Assembly: GCA_947474705.1 (NCBI GenBank)
Contig: CANJJS010000022.1
Span: forward strand, 1 to 61,590
Source of the DNA: Acetobacteraceae bacterium
GTDB lineage: Bacteria > Pseudomonadota > Alphaproteobacteria > Acetobacterales > Acetobacteraceae
Reading direction: 5' to 3'
DNA: 61,590 bases
A program made the position numbers and the translations under genes. Positions 50,345-58,843 of this stretch are shown piece after piece. How positions within the stretch are numbered: the stretch's first letter is position 1; each line of letters starts with the position of its first letter. The notes under the pieces are model-generated. The model did not search any database and had not been told where the DNA came from. It saw only the letters and a program-made list of their open reading frames with translations.

Positions 50345-51078
50345 TAACGCCGCAACAACCCAACCAAACGTCCCTGCACCTTGACTTTGTCGGCCGGCAG
50401 TATTTGCGGTTTAAAGGCGGCGTTGCAGGGTTCCAGCGCCGTGGAATTTCCCCGGCGGCGGATTCGTTTCAACGTCACCTCGATATCGTCGACCAGCGCC
50501 ACCACGATCTGGCCGTTATCCGCTGTCTCGCCTTTGCGGATCAGCACCGTGTCGCCGTCCAGGATGCCGGCGTCGATCATCGAATCGCCGGACACTTCCA
50601 ACGCGTAATGTTCGCCCGCGCCGAGCAAAGCGGCCGGGACGTCAATCGAGTTGCTGGAATCGCGCAATGCCTCGATGGGCAGACCCGCCGCGATCTTGCC
50701 GTACAAAGGCAACTTCACCGAAATGGCATCGTTGGCCACCCGCGCCGCCTGGAAGCGGCCGGTGAAATCGCCCTTGATCACATTCGGCGCGAAGCGAGGC
50801 GCTTCCTCGGTGTCGTCGTCGAAATCGTCGGGTTCCATCGCGCCCTCGTTCGCGCGGGGCATGTTGTCCGGCAGACGCAGCACTTCCAGCGCGCGGGCAC
50901 GGTGATGGCGGCGCCCCAGATATTCCCGTTCCTCCAGCGCCGAAATCAGCCGGTGGATGCCCGACTTCGACTTCAGGTTCAGCGCTTCCTTCATTTCCTC
51001 GAAGCTCGGCGAGTAGCCGGTTCGTTTCAGGTAGGAGTCGATATAGGTCAGCAACTCGTATTGTTTACGGGTCAGCAT
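50341..51078 (-). CDS. lexA: LexA repressor
   Basis: A 245-residue SOS repressor. The N-terminal winged helix (1-70) begins [20 protein letters not shown]. The self-cleavage site is A131-G132 (GKIAAGLP), and the Ser-Lys dyad is S166 (SGDSM) and K204 (VTLKRI). A long acidic linker (about 75-95, [15 protein letters not shown]) is usual in alphaproteobacterial LexA. It controls DNA repair genes and its own promoter, whose upstream region contains GTTC-type dyads. It converges on comEC with a 4-base overlap. Confidence 0.95.
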   Translation of the reverse strand: MLTRKQYELLTYIDSYLKRTGYSPSFEEMKEALNLKSKSGIHRLISALEEREYLGRRHHRARALEVLRLPDNMPRANEGAMEPDDFDDDTEEAPRFAPNVIKGDFTGRFQAARVANDAISVKLPLYGKIAAGLPIEALRDSSNSIDVPAALLGAGEHYALEVSGDSMIDAGILDGDTVLIRKGETADNGQIVVALVDDIEVTLKRIRRRGNSTALEPCNAAFKPQILPADKVKVQGRLVGLLRRY

Positions 51079-51101
51079 GATGACGGTTTCTCCGCGCCGG
51101 C

Positions 51102-51159
51102 GTTCCGGAACCGGGCTGCTCTCGCGGCGGTTTTTGTTCCGCCGGAACAAACCGGAAAC
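51102..51159 (-). promoter_or_regulatory. lexA upstream region with candidate SOS boxes
   Basis: Three GTTC-containing elements lie 24-82 bases upstream of the lexA start. They are GTTCCGGAAC (51102-51111), GTTCCGCCGGAAC (51136-51148) and, on the minus strand, GTTT-N7-GTTC (51159-51145). Alphaproteobacterial LexA is known to bind GTTC-N7-GTTC, so the last is a one-mismatch match. The two palindromic dyads are closer to other LexA clades' boxes. Autoregulation is likely; which site binds is not decided. Confidence 0.5.
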
Positions 51160-51402
51160 TTGAATTTCGTTCTATGTTGGTTCCCTTGCTTCGGTCAACC
51201 CGATTATGGCCTGGGCCGGGACATAACGAGAATATCGACGACGATCAATGAAAAAAGGGCTATTAATACGATATTAATCCTTTGAACGACCAATTGTCCC
51301 ATTCTTCGGCGCTGGGAATCGGCTTCGACACGCCAAAAATCCAGCCCTTGCCAGACCGGCCCGGACACGGGAAACGACCGCCGGAACGAAACGGAGACAG
51401 CC

Positions 51403-52395
51403 ATGAACATCGTCATCCTTGGCGGCGGCGGATTTCTGGGCCGGCGCATCGCCCGCCACCTCGCCACGACCGGCACGCCTGGCGGGCGCGCGGTCGAAAG
51501 CCTGACCTTGTTCGACCTTCACGAACCGGCCCCGCTCGACGCGCCCTTCCCGGTCGTTTGCCTGGCCGGCGATATCGTCAGCCCGCCCGAGGCGGCGATT
51601 CCGCCGGGGACCGATGTGATTTTCCATTTTGCCGCGGTCGTCAGCGCCCAGGCGGAGGCGGATTACGAACTGGGGCGGCGGGTGAATCTCAGGGGAACGG
51701 ATGCGGTCGTCGATGCCTGCCGCCGTCTGGTGACGGCCGGCGGCAAGCCGCCACGCGTCGTGTTCACCAGTTCCGTCGCCAGTTTCAGCGGCGGGCAGAG
51801 CGCCAACCTCGCCGACGATGCCCGTCAGATCCCCGCCAATTCCTATGGCGCGCAAAAGGCCGCCGCCGAGCTGATCCTGGCCGACGCCTGCCGCCGAGGG
51901 TTCATGGACACGGTGTCGCTTCGGCTGCCCACCGTCATCGTCCGGCCCGGACGTCCCAACAAAGCGGCCAGTTCGTTCTTTTCCGCCATCGTCCGCGAAC
52001 CGCTGTTGGGCCTTGAAACCGAGTTGCCGGTCGCGGACAGCTTCGCCGCCTGGTTCTGCGGCCCTCGCGCCGCCGCCGACTGGCTGCTGCACGCGGCCGC
52101 CATGGACTCGTCGCCGCTGGGCCTCGACCGCGGCATCAACCCGCCCGGCATCAGCGCGACGATCGGAGAGTTGCTCGCCGGCCTGGACGTCGTTTCGCCC
52201 GGCGCGTCCGCGCTGGTGAAGCGCGTCCCGGACCCCAGCGTGGAGGCCATTGTCGGGCCATGGCCGGCCTGCTTCACCCCGGTCCGCGCCCATGCGCTCG
52301 GCTTCCGCCGCCACGAAACGGTCGTCGAACTGATCCGCGCCTTCGTCGAGGACGACCTGGAGGCGACGAAACGCGATCGCGGACTCGTCAATTAG
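51403..52395 (+). CDS. NAD-dependent epimerase/dehydratase (DenD-like)
   Basis: A 330-residue extended SDR. The Rossmann motif is GGGGFLG (7-13), and the active-site YxxxK is intact in NSYGAQKAAAELI. VVFTSSVASFSGGQ and LRLPTVIVRPGRPNKAASSF are typical of the D-erythronate dehydrogenase (DenD) group, which oxidises four-carbon sugar acids. No other tetronate pathway gene is adjacent, so the substrate is inference. The ATG follows GGAGACAGCC. The C-terminal region overlaps the beginning of a long upstream extension of the ClC frame, which I do not use. Confidence 0.82.
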   Translation: MNIVILGGGGFLGRRIARHLATTGTPGGRAVESLTLFDLHEPAPLDAPFPVVCLAGDIVSPPEAAIPPGTDVIFHFAAVVSAQAEADYELGRRVNLRGTDAVVDACRRLVTAGGKPPRVVFTSSVASFSGGQSANLADDARQIPANSYGAQKAAAELILADACRRGFMDTVSLRLPTVIVRPGRPNKAASSFFSAIVREPLLGLETELPVADSFAAWFCGPRAAADWLLHAAAMDSSPLGLDRGINPPGISATIGELLAGLDVVSPGASALVKRVPDPSVEAIVGPWPACFTPVRAHALGFRRHETVVELIRAFVEDDLEATKRDRGLVN

Positions 52396-52526
52396 CAAAT
52401 CATGGGCCGCCGAAACCATTTTTTCACCACGATTCGCGAATAATCGGACGCTGGCCCGTTGATCGGGCCCGCGCATCGTTCCAAAACAAGGGCGTTGCCG
52501 CTCTCTGGCTCCATGGAACGTCGCGC

Positions 52527-54386
52527 ATGCCGCCACCGCCTGGAGAAACAGCCGTCCCGGGCACCGCCCGTCACGGGAGAACCGCGCGCGAAACCCGGGA
52601 ACATCGGCAACGCGGAACCGCCAAACGTCCTCGCCGCGCCCTGGGCTCCATCGTCGCGCACGCCCCACAGGTCCTGCGGGCCCTGGTTCGCGCCGACGAG
52701 ATCTGGCTGCTCGTCCTCGCCGCCTTCATCGGCGTCGCCGCCGGGATCGCGGTCTTTCTCATAACGGGCGCCGCGCAATACCTGCATCAGGTGCTGTTCG
52801 GAATCGGCCACGATCAACGCCTCAGCGCGATGGACCGGCTCAATCCGCTCGTCATGATCGCCGTGCCGGTGCTGGGGGGCGCGATGCTGGGCCTCGTGAC
52901 GCTCGGCATCGCGAAAATCTACAGCCGCCGGGCGGTCGATCCCATCGAGGCGAACGCGCTGTTCGGCGGGCGCATGTCCTTCACCGGTAGCCTGGTCGTC
53001 GTGCTGCAAACCATCATTTCCAACGGGGTGGGTGCCTCGATCGGGCTGGAGGCCGCCTATACCCAGATCGGCTCCGCCATGGCCTCGCGCGTCGGCCATG
53101 CTTTCCGGGTCCGCCGGGGCGACCTGCGTTTGTTGGTCGGCTGCGGTGCCGCCGCCGCCATCGCCGGGGCCTTCAACGCGCCTCTGACAGGTGCCTTCTA
53201 CGCTTTCGAACTGGTGATCGGGACCTATGCCATTGGCACGTTCGGGCCGGTCGCCGTCGCGGCCCTGGTCTCCATGGCCGTCGTCCATGGACTTGGCGGC
53301 GAGTTGTTCGAACTGCACCTGCTACCCGCCGAGATCGTTCCGCTCGATTACATTCCCATCCTCGCGCTGGGCATGCTCTGCGCCCTGCTGGGCATCGCCA
53401 TCATGCGCGGCGTCACGCTCACCGAACAAATTTTCCGGCGTCTGGGCCTGTCCGCCTGGTCGAGGCCCGCGATCGGCGGCCTGGCCGTCGGGCTGCTGGC
53501 GCTGGCCACGCCCGCTGTTCTGTCGTCGGGTCACGGGGCCCTGTCGGTCGTGGTCGGGGCCGAATATTCGCTGAAATATCTGTTGGTGCTGGTCGTTCTG
53601 AAAGCCACCGCATCCGCCATCTCGATCGGCTCCGGGTTTCGTGGCGGCCTGTTCTTCGCGTCGCTGTTTCTGGGCGCGGTTCTGGGCAAGGCCTTCGCCC
53701 TGGTCGTCGGCGCGGTCAGCCCGGAACACATGATTTCTCCGACTCTCTGCGCGCTGGTCGGCATGAGCGGCCTGGCCGTCGCCGTCATCGGCGGGCCGCT
53801 GACGATGGGATTTCTGGCGCTGGAATCGACGGGCAGCCTGCCGATGACCGTCGCGGTCCTGGCGGCCTGCGTGGTCTCCGCCGTCACGGTCCGGCGCACC
53901 TTCGGGTATTCCTTCGCCACCTGGCGCTTCCATCTGCGCGGCGAGTCCATCCGCAGCGCGGTCGATATCGGCTGGATGCGCAACCTGACGGTGGAACGAA
54001 TGATGCGGCGGGAGGTCCGGACGGTCCACGCGGACATGCCGCTGCCCGAATTCAAGCACGATTTCGTTCTGGGGTCGGAACACCGCGTCGTCGTTCTGGA
54101 CGACGAAGACCGCTATGTCGGTCTGGTCCAGGTCGCCGAGGTCTATGCCGACGCGCATGACGACCATATCGTCGGCGACCTGCTGCATCACGCTGAGAGC
54201 GTGCTGCTGCCGAAAATGACGATCAAGGAAGCCGTCGCGATGTTCGAAAACGCCGAAAGCGATGCGCTGGCGGTGGTGGACGGTCCCTACACACGACACG
54301 TGATCGGTCTGCTGACGGAGCAGCACGCGTTGCGGCGTTACAGCGAGGAGCTGGACCGGCGGCGGCGGGAGCTGTCGGGGGAGTAA
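52527..54386 (+). CDS. ClC-family chloride channel/antiporter with C-terminal CBS domains
   Basis: A 619-residue protein. Residues 1-45 are a basic disordered tail (REHRQRGTAKRPRRALG), then about 10-12 membrane helices (65-470) and a soluble C-terminal CBS-pair region (about 480-600, NLTVERMMRREVRTVHADMP). ClC motifs: GASIGLEAAYTQIG in place of GREGP(T), retaining the gating-type Glu, then AGAFNAPLTGAFYAFE and GSGFRGGLFFASLFLGAVLG. The altered GSGIP and GREGP motifs make ion preference uncertain. The N-terminal start is the first ATG with plausible sequence; the frame is open further upstream. Confidence 0.85.
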   Translation: MPPPPGETAVPGTARHGRTARETREHRQRGTAKRPRRALGSIVAHAPQVLRALVRADEIWLLVLAAFIGVAAGIAVFLITGAAQYLHQVLFGIGHDQRLSAMDRLNPLVMIAVPVLGGAMLGLVTLGIAKIYSRRAVDPIEANALFGGRMSFTGSLVVVLQTIISNGVGASIGLEAAYTQIGSAMASRVGHAFRVRRGDLRLLVGCGAAAAIAGAFNAPLTGAFYAFELVIGTYAIGTFGPVAVAALVSMAVVHGLGGELFELHLLPAEIVPLDYIPILALGMLCALLGIAIMRGVTLTEQIFRRLGLSAWSRPAIGGLAVGLLALATPAVLSSGHGALSVVVGAEYSLKYLLVLVVLKATASAISIGSGFRGGLFFASLFLGAVLGKAFALVVGAVSPEHMISPTLCALVGMSGLAVAVIGGPLTMGFLALESTGSLPMTVAVLAACVVSAVTVRRTFGYSFATWRFHLRGESIRSAVDIGWMRNLTVERMMRREVRTVHADMPLPEFKHDFVLGSEHRVVVLDDEDRYVGLVQVAEVYADAHDDHIVGDLLHHAESVLLPKMTIKEAVAMFENAESDALAVVDGPYTRHVIGLLTEQHALRRYSEELDRRRRELSGE

Positions 54387-54544
54387 CGATCTGGCCGGGC
54401 CGGACGACGCGCCCGCGCCATGGCCGCCAATGCCCGCTCCAAACTCAGACCGCCCGATCTTTGGCTGGAATAAACGCCGCCGCGAAACGTCGTTTCAGGA
54501 AGGCGGCCGGTTCATCGCGCGCGCCAGAAACGGGGAATATTTTC

Positions 54545-54934
54545 ATGTTCGCACGAACAATGGCGGCGATGCTGATCGCCGGTCTGTCTTTGGCGGCCTG
54601 CGCCCAGGGTCCGTCGCAACCCGCGACCACGGTCGCGGCGACGGCGAAGGGCAAGGCGTTGGCGGATGCCAAGGGCATGACGCTTTACACCTTCGACAAG
54701 GACGCGGGCGGGAAATCCGCTTGCAACGGGCAGTGCGCGGTGAACTGGCCACCGTTGGCGGCGAGCGGCGGCGTCTCGGGGATGGGCGACTGGTCGGTGG
54801 TGACCCGCGACGATGGGTCGAAGCAGTGGGCGTATAAGGGCAAGCCGCTTTACACGTTCGTCAAGGACACGAAACCGGGCGATGTCGTCGGCGACGGGTT
54901 CAACAATAACGTGTGGCATATCGCGGCGCCCTGA
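54545..54934 (+). CDS. COG4315-type lipoprotein with secreted repeat
   Basis: A 129-residue predicted lipoprotein. The lipobox is LAAC (LIAGLSLAACAQ). The body has two similar motifs: KGMTLYTFDKDAGGKSACNG and the later GKPLYTFVKDTKPGDVVGDG, the repeat typical of COG4315 (Lipoprotein_15) proteins. QCAVNWPPLAA also fits. The function is unknown; some members have been linked to electron transfer or metal binding. ATG 54545 was chosen to begin the signal peptide; an in-frame ATG at 54461 adds 28 polar residues. Confidence 0.85.
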   Translation: MFARTMAAMLIAGLSLAACAQGPSQPATTVAATAKGKALADAKGMTLYTFDKDAGGKSACNGQCAVNWPPLAASGGVSGMGDWSVVTRDDGSKQWAYKGKPLYTFVKDTKPGDVVGDGFNNNVWHIAAP

Positions 54935-55010
54935 CGCCGAGCGATTTTGTCTGGACCTTTGGCCGGGTTCGCCCGGCCGGGGGTCGCTTACCGGCCTCGA
55001 TGCCCGCGTG

Positions 55011-55838
55011 TCAGCGCGTCCAGCCCAGCATGGCGTAGCAGGCCTCGGGCAATCTCGGCTTCGCGCGAGGCGGCCCAGGGGGCGCTTTAGGGGCGCTGAG
55101 CTGGTCGAACCACCATTGGAGCTGGTCGCAACCGTCGCCGGGCGGGGGCGGCGCTTTCGCCACGCACTCGGACTGTCCGGGCGGGCATTTGAAACTGATG
55201 TGCATATGGGCGGCATGGCCGTACCAGGGGCGAATGAAGCGCAACCAGGATCGGTCGCCGGAGACTGTGCGGCACAATTGCTGCTTGATCGCCGCGTTCA
55301 CCAGCACCCGGTCCACGCCCGGCAAGGTCGCCGCGATCCACAGCAGACGCACGACGCCTTCGTTCCACATCGACGGTTCGATGTCGCGGTAATCGGATCG
55401 CACGACGCTGGCGATTCGGATCGAATCGCGATGCGACTCGCTGAGATATCCGCGCATGCGCATGTCGATGGCGACATCGACGTCCAGCCCGACCTGGTGG
55501 CTGACATGCCCGCCCGGCATCGGCCCGCCGCGGGGGCGCGAAATATCCTCGATCAGCAGCGGCGGCAGTCCGTTCGCATGGGCTTTGCGGGCGAGTTCCT
55601 GGACCCCCGCCACGGTGACCGGCGCGCCCCAGAAATGGCTGATGCGGCCGTGGATGGTTTGGTACCACTCGCCGGTGTCCGGCAGATTCGCCGCGCCGGC
55701 GAGGCAGCCGCCATTCGATCCGCCGCCGACGATGCGCAGCGGTCCCGGCAGCGGCGGTCCGACCGGCCCGTACTGCGCCGAGGCCGTTTGGGCCGACAAG
55801 AGGAGAAGAACAAAAGCCAGCAGACGGAGGAGGGTCAA
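55011..55838 (-). CDS. mepA: Penicillin-insensitive murein endopeptidase (MepA-like)
   Basis: A 275-residue periplasmic LAS-family metallopeptidase. A signal peptide covers about 1-22 (LLRLLAFVLLLLSAQTASAQ). The zinc motif is GGHVSHQVGLDVDVAI (H and D ligands) and AAHMHISFKC (HxH). MepA cleaves D-Ala-meso-DAP cross-links in peptidoglycan. No ATG or GTG fits. The only good start is TTG 55838, overlapping the stop of the Wza-like gene (TTGA), so translation is coupled to it. Three Cys pairs, as in MepA, are present (SNGGCLAG, QLCRTVSG, CVAKAPPPPGDGC). Confidence 0.85.
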   Translation of the reverse strand: MTLLRLLAFVLLLLSAQTASAQYGPVGPPLPGPLRIVGGGSNGGCLAGAANLPDTGEWYQTIHGRISHFWGAPVTVAGVQELARKAHANGLPPLLIEDISRPRGGPMPGGHVSHQVGLDVDVAIDMRMRGYLSESHRDSIRIASVVRSDYRDIEPSMWNEGVVRLLWIAATLPGVDRVLVNAAIKQQLCRTVSGDRSWLRFIRPWYGHAAHMHISFKCPPGQSECVAKAPPPPGDGCDQLQWWFDQLSAPKAPPGPPRAKPRLPEACYAMLGWTR

Positions 55839-56404
55839 AATCTTCGCTCGAACACAGTGACGACATCGCCGGGTTGCAGCGGCGCCTGGCGATGGGCTTT
55901 GCCCTCGACCGAACCGCCGCCCGCCGTCCGGATCACCGAAGCATAGTCCTCGACGGCCCGGTACGTGAAGCCACCCGCCACGGCGGCGGCCGTCACCACG
56001 GTCATGCCGGGCTGGTAGGGGTATTGTCCGGGTTTGTTGACCTCGCCCAAAACGTAGATCGGGCGATAGGCGGCGACCTCCACGGAGACCGAGGGCCGGC
56101 GCAGCACCGCGCGCCCGCGCAGGGAGCCCGCGATGGTTTCCTCCAGTTCCCGCGGCGTTTGACCGGCGGCGCGGATGGCGCCCGCCAGCGGCAGGGCGAT
56201 GGCGCCCTGGTCGTTCACGCGGAACTCGCCGGTCAGCGGTTCCTCGCCGTAGACAATCACGCGCAGCGCGTCGCCGGGCCCAAGGCGATATCCGCCTTCG
56301 GTCCGCGCCGGCAGATCCGGCAACCCCCGGCCGGGCGCGCAACCGGCGAATATCAAAGGCGCGCACAGCGCCAAACGCGAAACCAGCGCGACAGCCCCAA
56401 CCAC
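55835..56404 (-). CDS. Polysaccharide export lipoprotein (OPX/Wza-like, short form)
   Basis: A 189-residue outer-membrane polysaccharide export protein. The lipobox is AGC (LIFAGCAPG). The Poly_export domain (about 38-110; YRLGPGDALRVIVYGEEPLT) and one SLBB-like domain (115-175; PIYVLGEVNKPGQYPYQPGM) are visible. It lacks the C-terminal amphipathic helix of full Wza, as in other short OPX proteins. It starts at GTG 56404, six bases after a perfect AAAGGAGGA. The downstream murein endopeptidase gene overlaps by 4 bases. It diverges from the Wzc-like gene. Confidence 0.88.
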   Translation of the reverse strand: MVGAVALVSRLALCAPLIFAGCAPGRGLPDLPARTEGGYRLGPGDALRVIVYGEEPLTGEFRVNDQGAIALPLAGAIRAAGQTPRELEETIAGSLRGRAVLRRPSVSVEVAAYRPIYVLGEVNKPGQYPYQPGMTVVTAAAVAGGFTYRAVEDYASVIRTAGGGSVEGKAHRQAPLQPGDVVTVFERRF

Positions 56405-56590
56405 GATTCATCCTCCTTTTGAGGGTGACCCGTGCCGAGGTTAAGCCCCGAAGATGTACGAAGGGTTAATGGGGCGGCGTGAAATTTCGGCGTTTCGTTA
56501 ACTCCCGATTCACGGTCCGGGCTTAGGAACGGCGTGTCATCTACGGTCCCCGGCAACACGCGCGGGGCGTCACACGAGGCCCAACACGGG
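56405..56590. promoter_or_regulatory. Divergent promoter region of the polysaccharide export operons
   Basis: This gap should hold the promoters of the OPX-mepA unit (minus) and the Wzc unit (plus). It contains an imperfect inverted repeat, GGGTTAA (about 56464) and TTAACTCCC (about 56498), that could be an operator. No typical -35/-10 pair was identified. An alternative GTG start for the Wzc-like gene is at 56534. Confidence 0.35.
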
Positions 56591-58843
56591 ATGTCCGACC
56601 GGCCCCGGCACACACGAGGCGATCAGGGTCCTTCTGGGCCGGCGAGTCCAGAGCCCCGCAAGCCACGCCGTTCCCCCGGTGGCGAGGGACAGGGCGCGCG
56701 CGCCGCGATCGCGGTGTTCCGGCGTCATTTCTGGGCCTTTCTGACCATCTCCCTGCTCGTCCCCTGCTGTGCCTGGATCGCCTTGCAGCGGGTCACGCCA
56801 CGCTACACCGCCGTTGGCACGCTGATTTACGAGCCCAGCGACTATAAGGCGCGCGAACTGCAAAGCATCCTGCGGACCGATCCGACGACCGAGGCCGTCA
56901 TGGCGTCGCAGGCGGAAGTTCTGCAAAGCCTGAAGATCGCCCGCCGCGTCGCGGATCGCGGCAATCTTTACAACAATCCGGAGTTCAGCGCCTTGGCGCG
57001 CCCGCCCGGTGGCGGCGGTCCGATGGGCTGGGTACGCGCGCGATTCGGTTGGGGCGAACCGGAAGCGGCGGCCGCGCCGGCCTATGGCCCCTCCCCCGAC
57101 GCGGCGCGGGACGCGACGACGCTGGCGGTGCGCGACGCGCTGCGGGCCATGCCGGTGAAGTTCTCGCGCGTGCTGGAGGTCAGCTTCACCGCGACGGACC
57201 CGCTGGTGGCGGCGGCGGCGGTGAACAACGCGATGGATATTTATATAAAGGACCAGTTCGCGGCGAAGGGCGCCGCCGTGCGCCGCGCCACCACCTGGCT
57301 GGACGAGCGCGCCAATGTGCTGCGCGCGGAGGTCCGCCGCGCCGAGGACCGGATCGCGGCGTATCGCGCCGAGCACCATTTCTCCCAGGGCATGCACGCG
57401 GGGCTGGACGCGGAGAAGATCTCGCATCTGAACGAGGATTTGATCCGCGCGCGGGCCGAACTGGCGGCCGCCGACGCGCGTCTGGACGCCGCGCGGGGCA
57501 AGGCGGGCGCCGCCGCGCAGGCGGAGATCGCGGCGTCGGTGGTGCCCTTGCGCGCCAATCTGGAACAACTCGCCGCGCAAAACCAGGCCCGGCTCAGCCG
57601 GCTGGGCGCCAAACATCCGGAGGTGGAAGCCGCCCGCCAGCAAATGGATGACGCGAAACGCGCGGTCGCCGCCGAGGTCGCGCGGGTGGTCGCCGCCACG
57701 ACCTCCGAGCGCCGTGCCGCCGCCGATCGGGTGGCGGCGCTGGAACGCAACCTGGCCGAAGCCCGCCGCGACGCGGACGCGGAGGCGAAGGCGCGCATCC
57801 CGCTGAACGCGCTGGAACGCGACGCGGAGGCGGCGCGGGCGCAATTGATGGCCGTCCTGGAACGCATTCAGCAAACCGCGCAGCAGCATGCTTTGGAAAC
57901 CTCGGAGGCGCGGGAAATCTCGCTGGCTTTGCCGCCGCGGCAGCCGAGTTGGCCCAGACCGGTGCCGATGCTGGCGGCGGCGGTGGCGGCCGGGATCGCG
58001 CTGGGATTGTTGGCGGTGCAGTTGTTGCATCTGATCGACACCACTTTGCACAGCGGCGCCGATGTCCGCGCCGTGGCGAGACTGCCATGTTTCGCCATGT
58101 TGCCGGAACTGGCCCGGCGCGATCTGCGCAACACGACCATCGAGGATTACGTCGTCCGGCGCCCATTAACCCTGTTTTCCGAACAAATCCGGGCGATCCG
58201 CGCGGGTTTGTGGCTGGGGGTCGAGCGCCCCCGGGTCGTCGCGATCACGGCGGCGCGGCCGGCGGAAGGCAAATCGGTGCTGGCCCTCGCGCTGGCCCGT
58301 TCGGCGAGCCTGAGCGGCGAGAAAGTGCTGCTGATCGATTGCGATTTGCGGCGGCCGTCGCTGGCGCGCCGGTTGCGCGCGGACAACAGCGCGGGCCTGT
58401 CCGATCTGTTACGTGGAAAGACCGATCTGGCGAGCGTGCTGCATGGCGATGCCTATGGCAGTCCTGGCGCGGGGATGCATTTCATCCCGGCGGGGCGGCC
58501 GTCGGGGGATGCGTTCGACCTGTTCATGGGCCCGGAAATGGCGGCCTTGCTGGCGGACGCGCGGCGGGAATACACGTTAATCATCCTCGATTCGCCGCCG
58601 GTCCAGGCGATCACCGAGGCGCGGGTTCTGGGCGCCATCGCCGATGCCGCGATCCTCTGCGTGCGGTGGCGCGACACGCCGCGCGATGTCGTCGCCCATT
58701 CGCTGGAATTGCTGGAAGACGCCAGCGCGCATGTCGCGGGGATCGTGCTGACAAGGGTCGATCCGCGCACCCATGTCCGGTCCGGTTACGCGGACGCGGA
58801 GGTCTATCACCGGCGCTACAAAGCGTATTTTCCGGAAGCATGA
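56591..58843 (+). CDS. Wzc-like polysaccharide co-polymerase / BY-kinase fusion
   Basis: A 750-residue inner-membrane protein. A Wzz-like N-terminal domain is flanked by two helices (about 45-65 and 460-485), with a coiled coil between (220-430). A C-terminal BY-kinase domain follows: Walker A ARPAEGKS, Walker A' LLIDCD and Walker B LIILDSPP. The C terminus ends in a Tyr cluster (YADAEVYHRRYKAYFPEA), the usual autophosphorylation site. It controls chain length and export with the Wza-like protein. ATG 56591 was chosen over GTG 56534. Its stop overlaps the next start (ATGA). Confidence 0.9.
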   Translation: MSDRPRHTRGDQGPSGPASPEPRKPRRSPGGEGQGARAAIAVFRRHFWAFLTISLLVPCCAWIALQRVTPRYTAVGTLIYEPSDYKARELQSILRTDPTTEAVMASQAEVLQSLKIARRVADRGNLYNNPEFSALARPPGGGGPMGWVRARFGWGEPEAAAAPAYGPSPDAARDATTLAVRDALRAMPVKFSRVLEVSFTATDPLVAAAAVNNAMDIYIKDQFAAKGAAVRRATTWLDERANVLRAEVRRAEDRIAAYRAEHHFSQGMHAGLDAEKISHLNEDLIRARAELAAADARLDAARGKAGAAAQAEIAASVVPLRANLEQLAAQNQARLSRLGAKHPEVEAARQQMDDAKRAVAAEVARVVAATTSERRAAADRVAALERNLAEARRDADAEAKARIPLNALERDAEAARAQLMAVLERIQQTAQQHALETSEAREISLALPPRQPSWPRPVPMLAAAVAAGIALGLLAVQLLHLIDTTLHSGADVRAVARLPCFAMLPELARRDLRNTTIEDYVVRRPLTLFSEQIRAIRAGLWLGVERPRVVAITAARPAEGKSVLALALARSASLSGEKVLLIDCDLRRPSLARRLRADNSAGLSDLLRGKTDLASVLHGDAYGSPGAGMHFIPAGRPSGDAFDLFMGPEMAALLADARREYTLIILDSPPVQAITEARVLGAIADAAILCVRWRDTPRDVVAHSLELLEDASAHVAGIVLTRVDPRTHVRSGYADAEVYHRRYKAYFPEA

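Noticed and set aside
48121-51285. A 1054-codon plus-strand open frame through comEC and lexA
   Set aside because: It is out of frame with comEC and antisense to lexA, both strongly supported. It has no domains.
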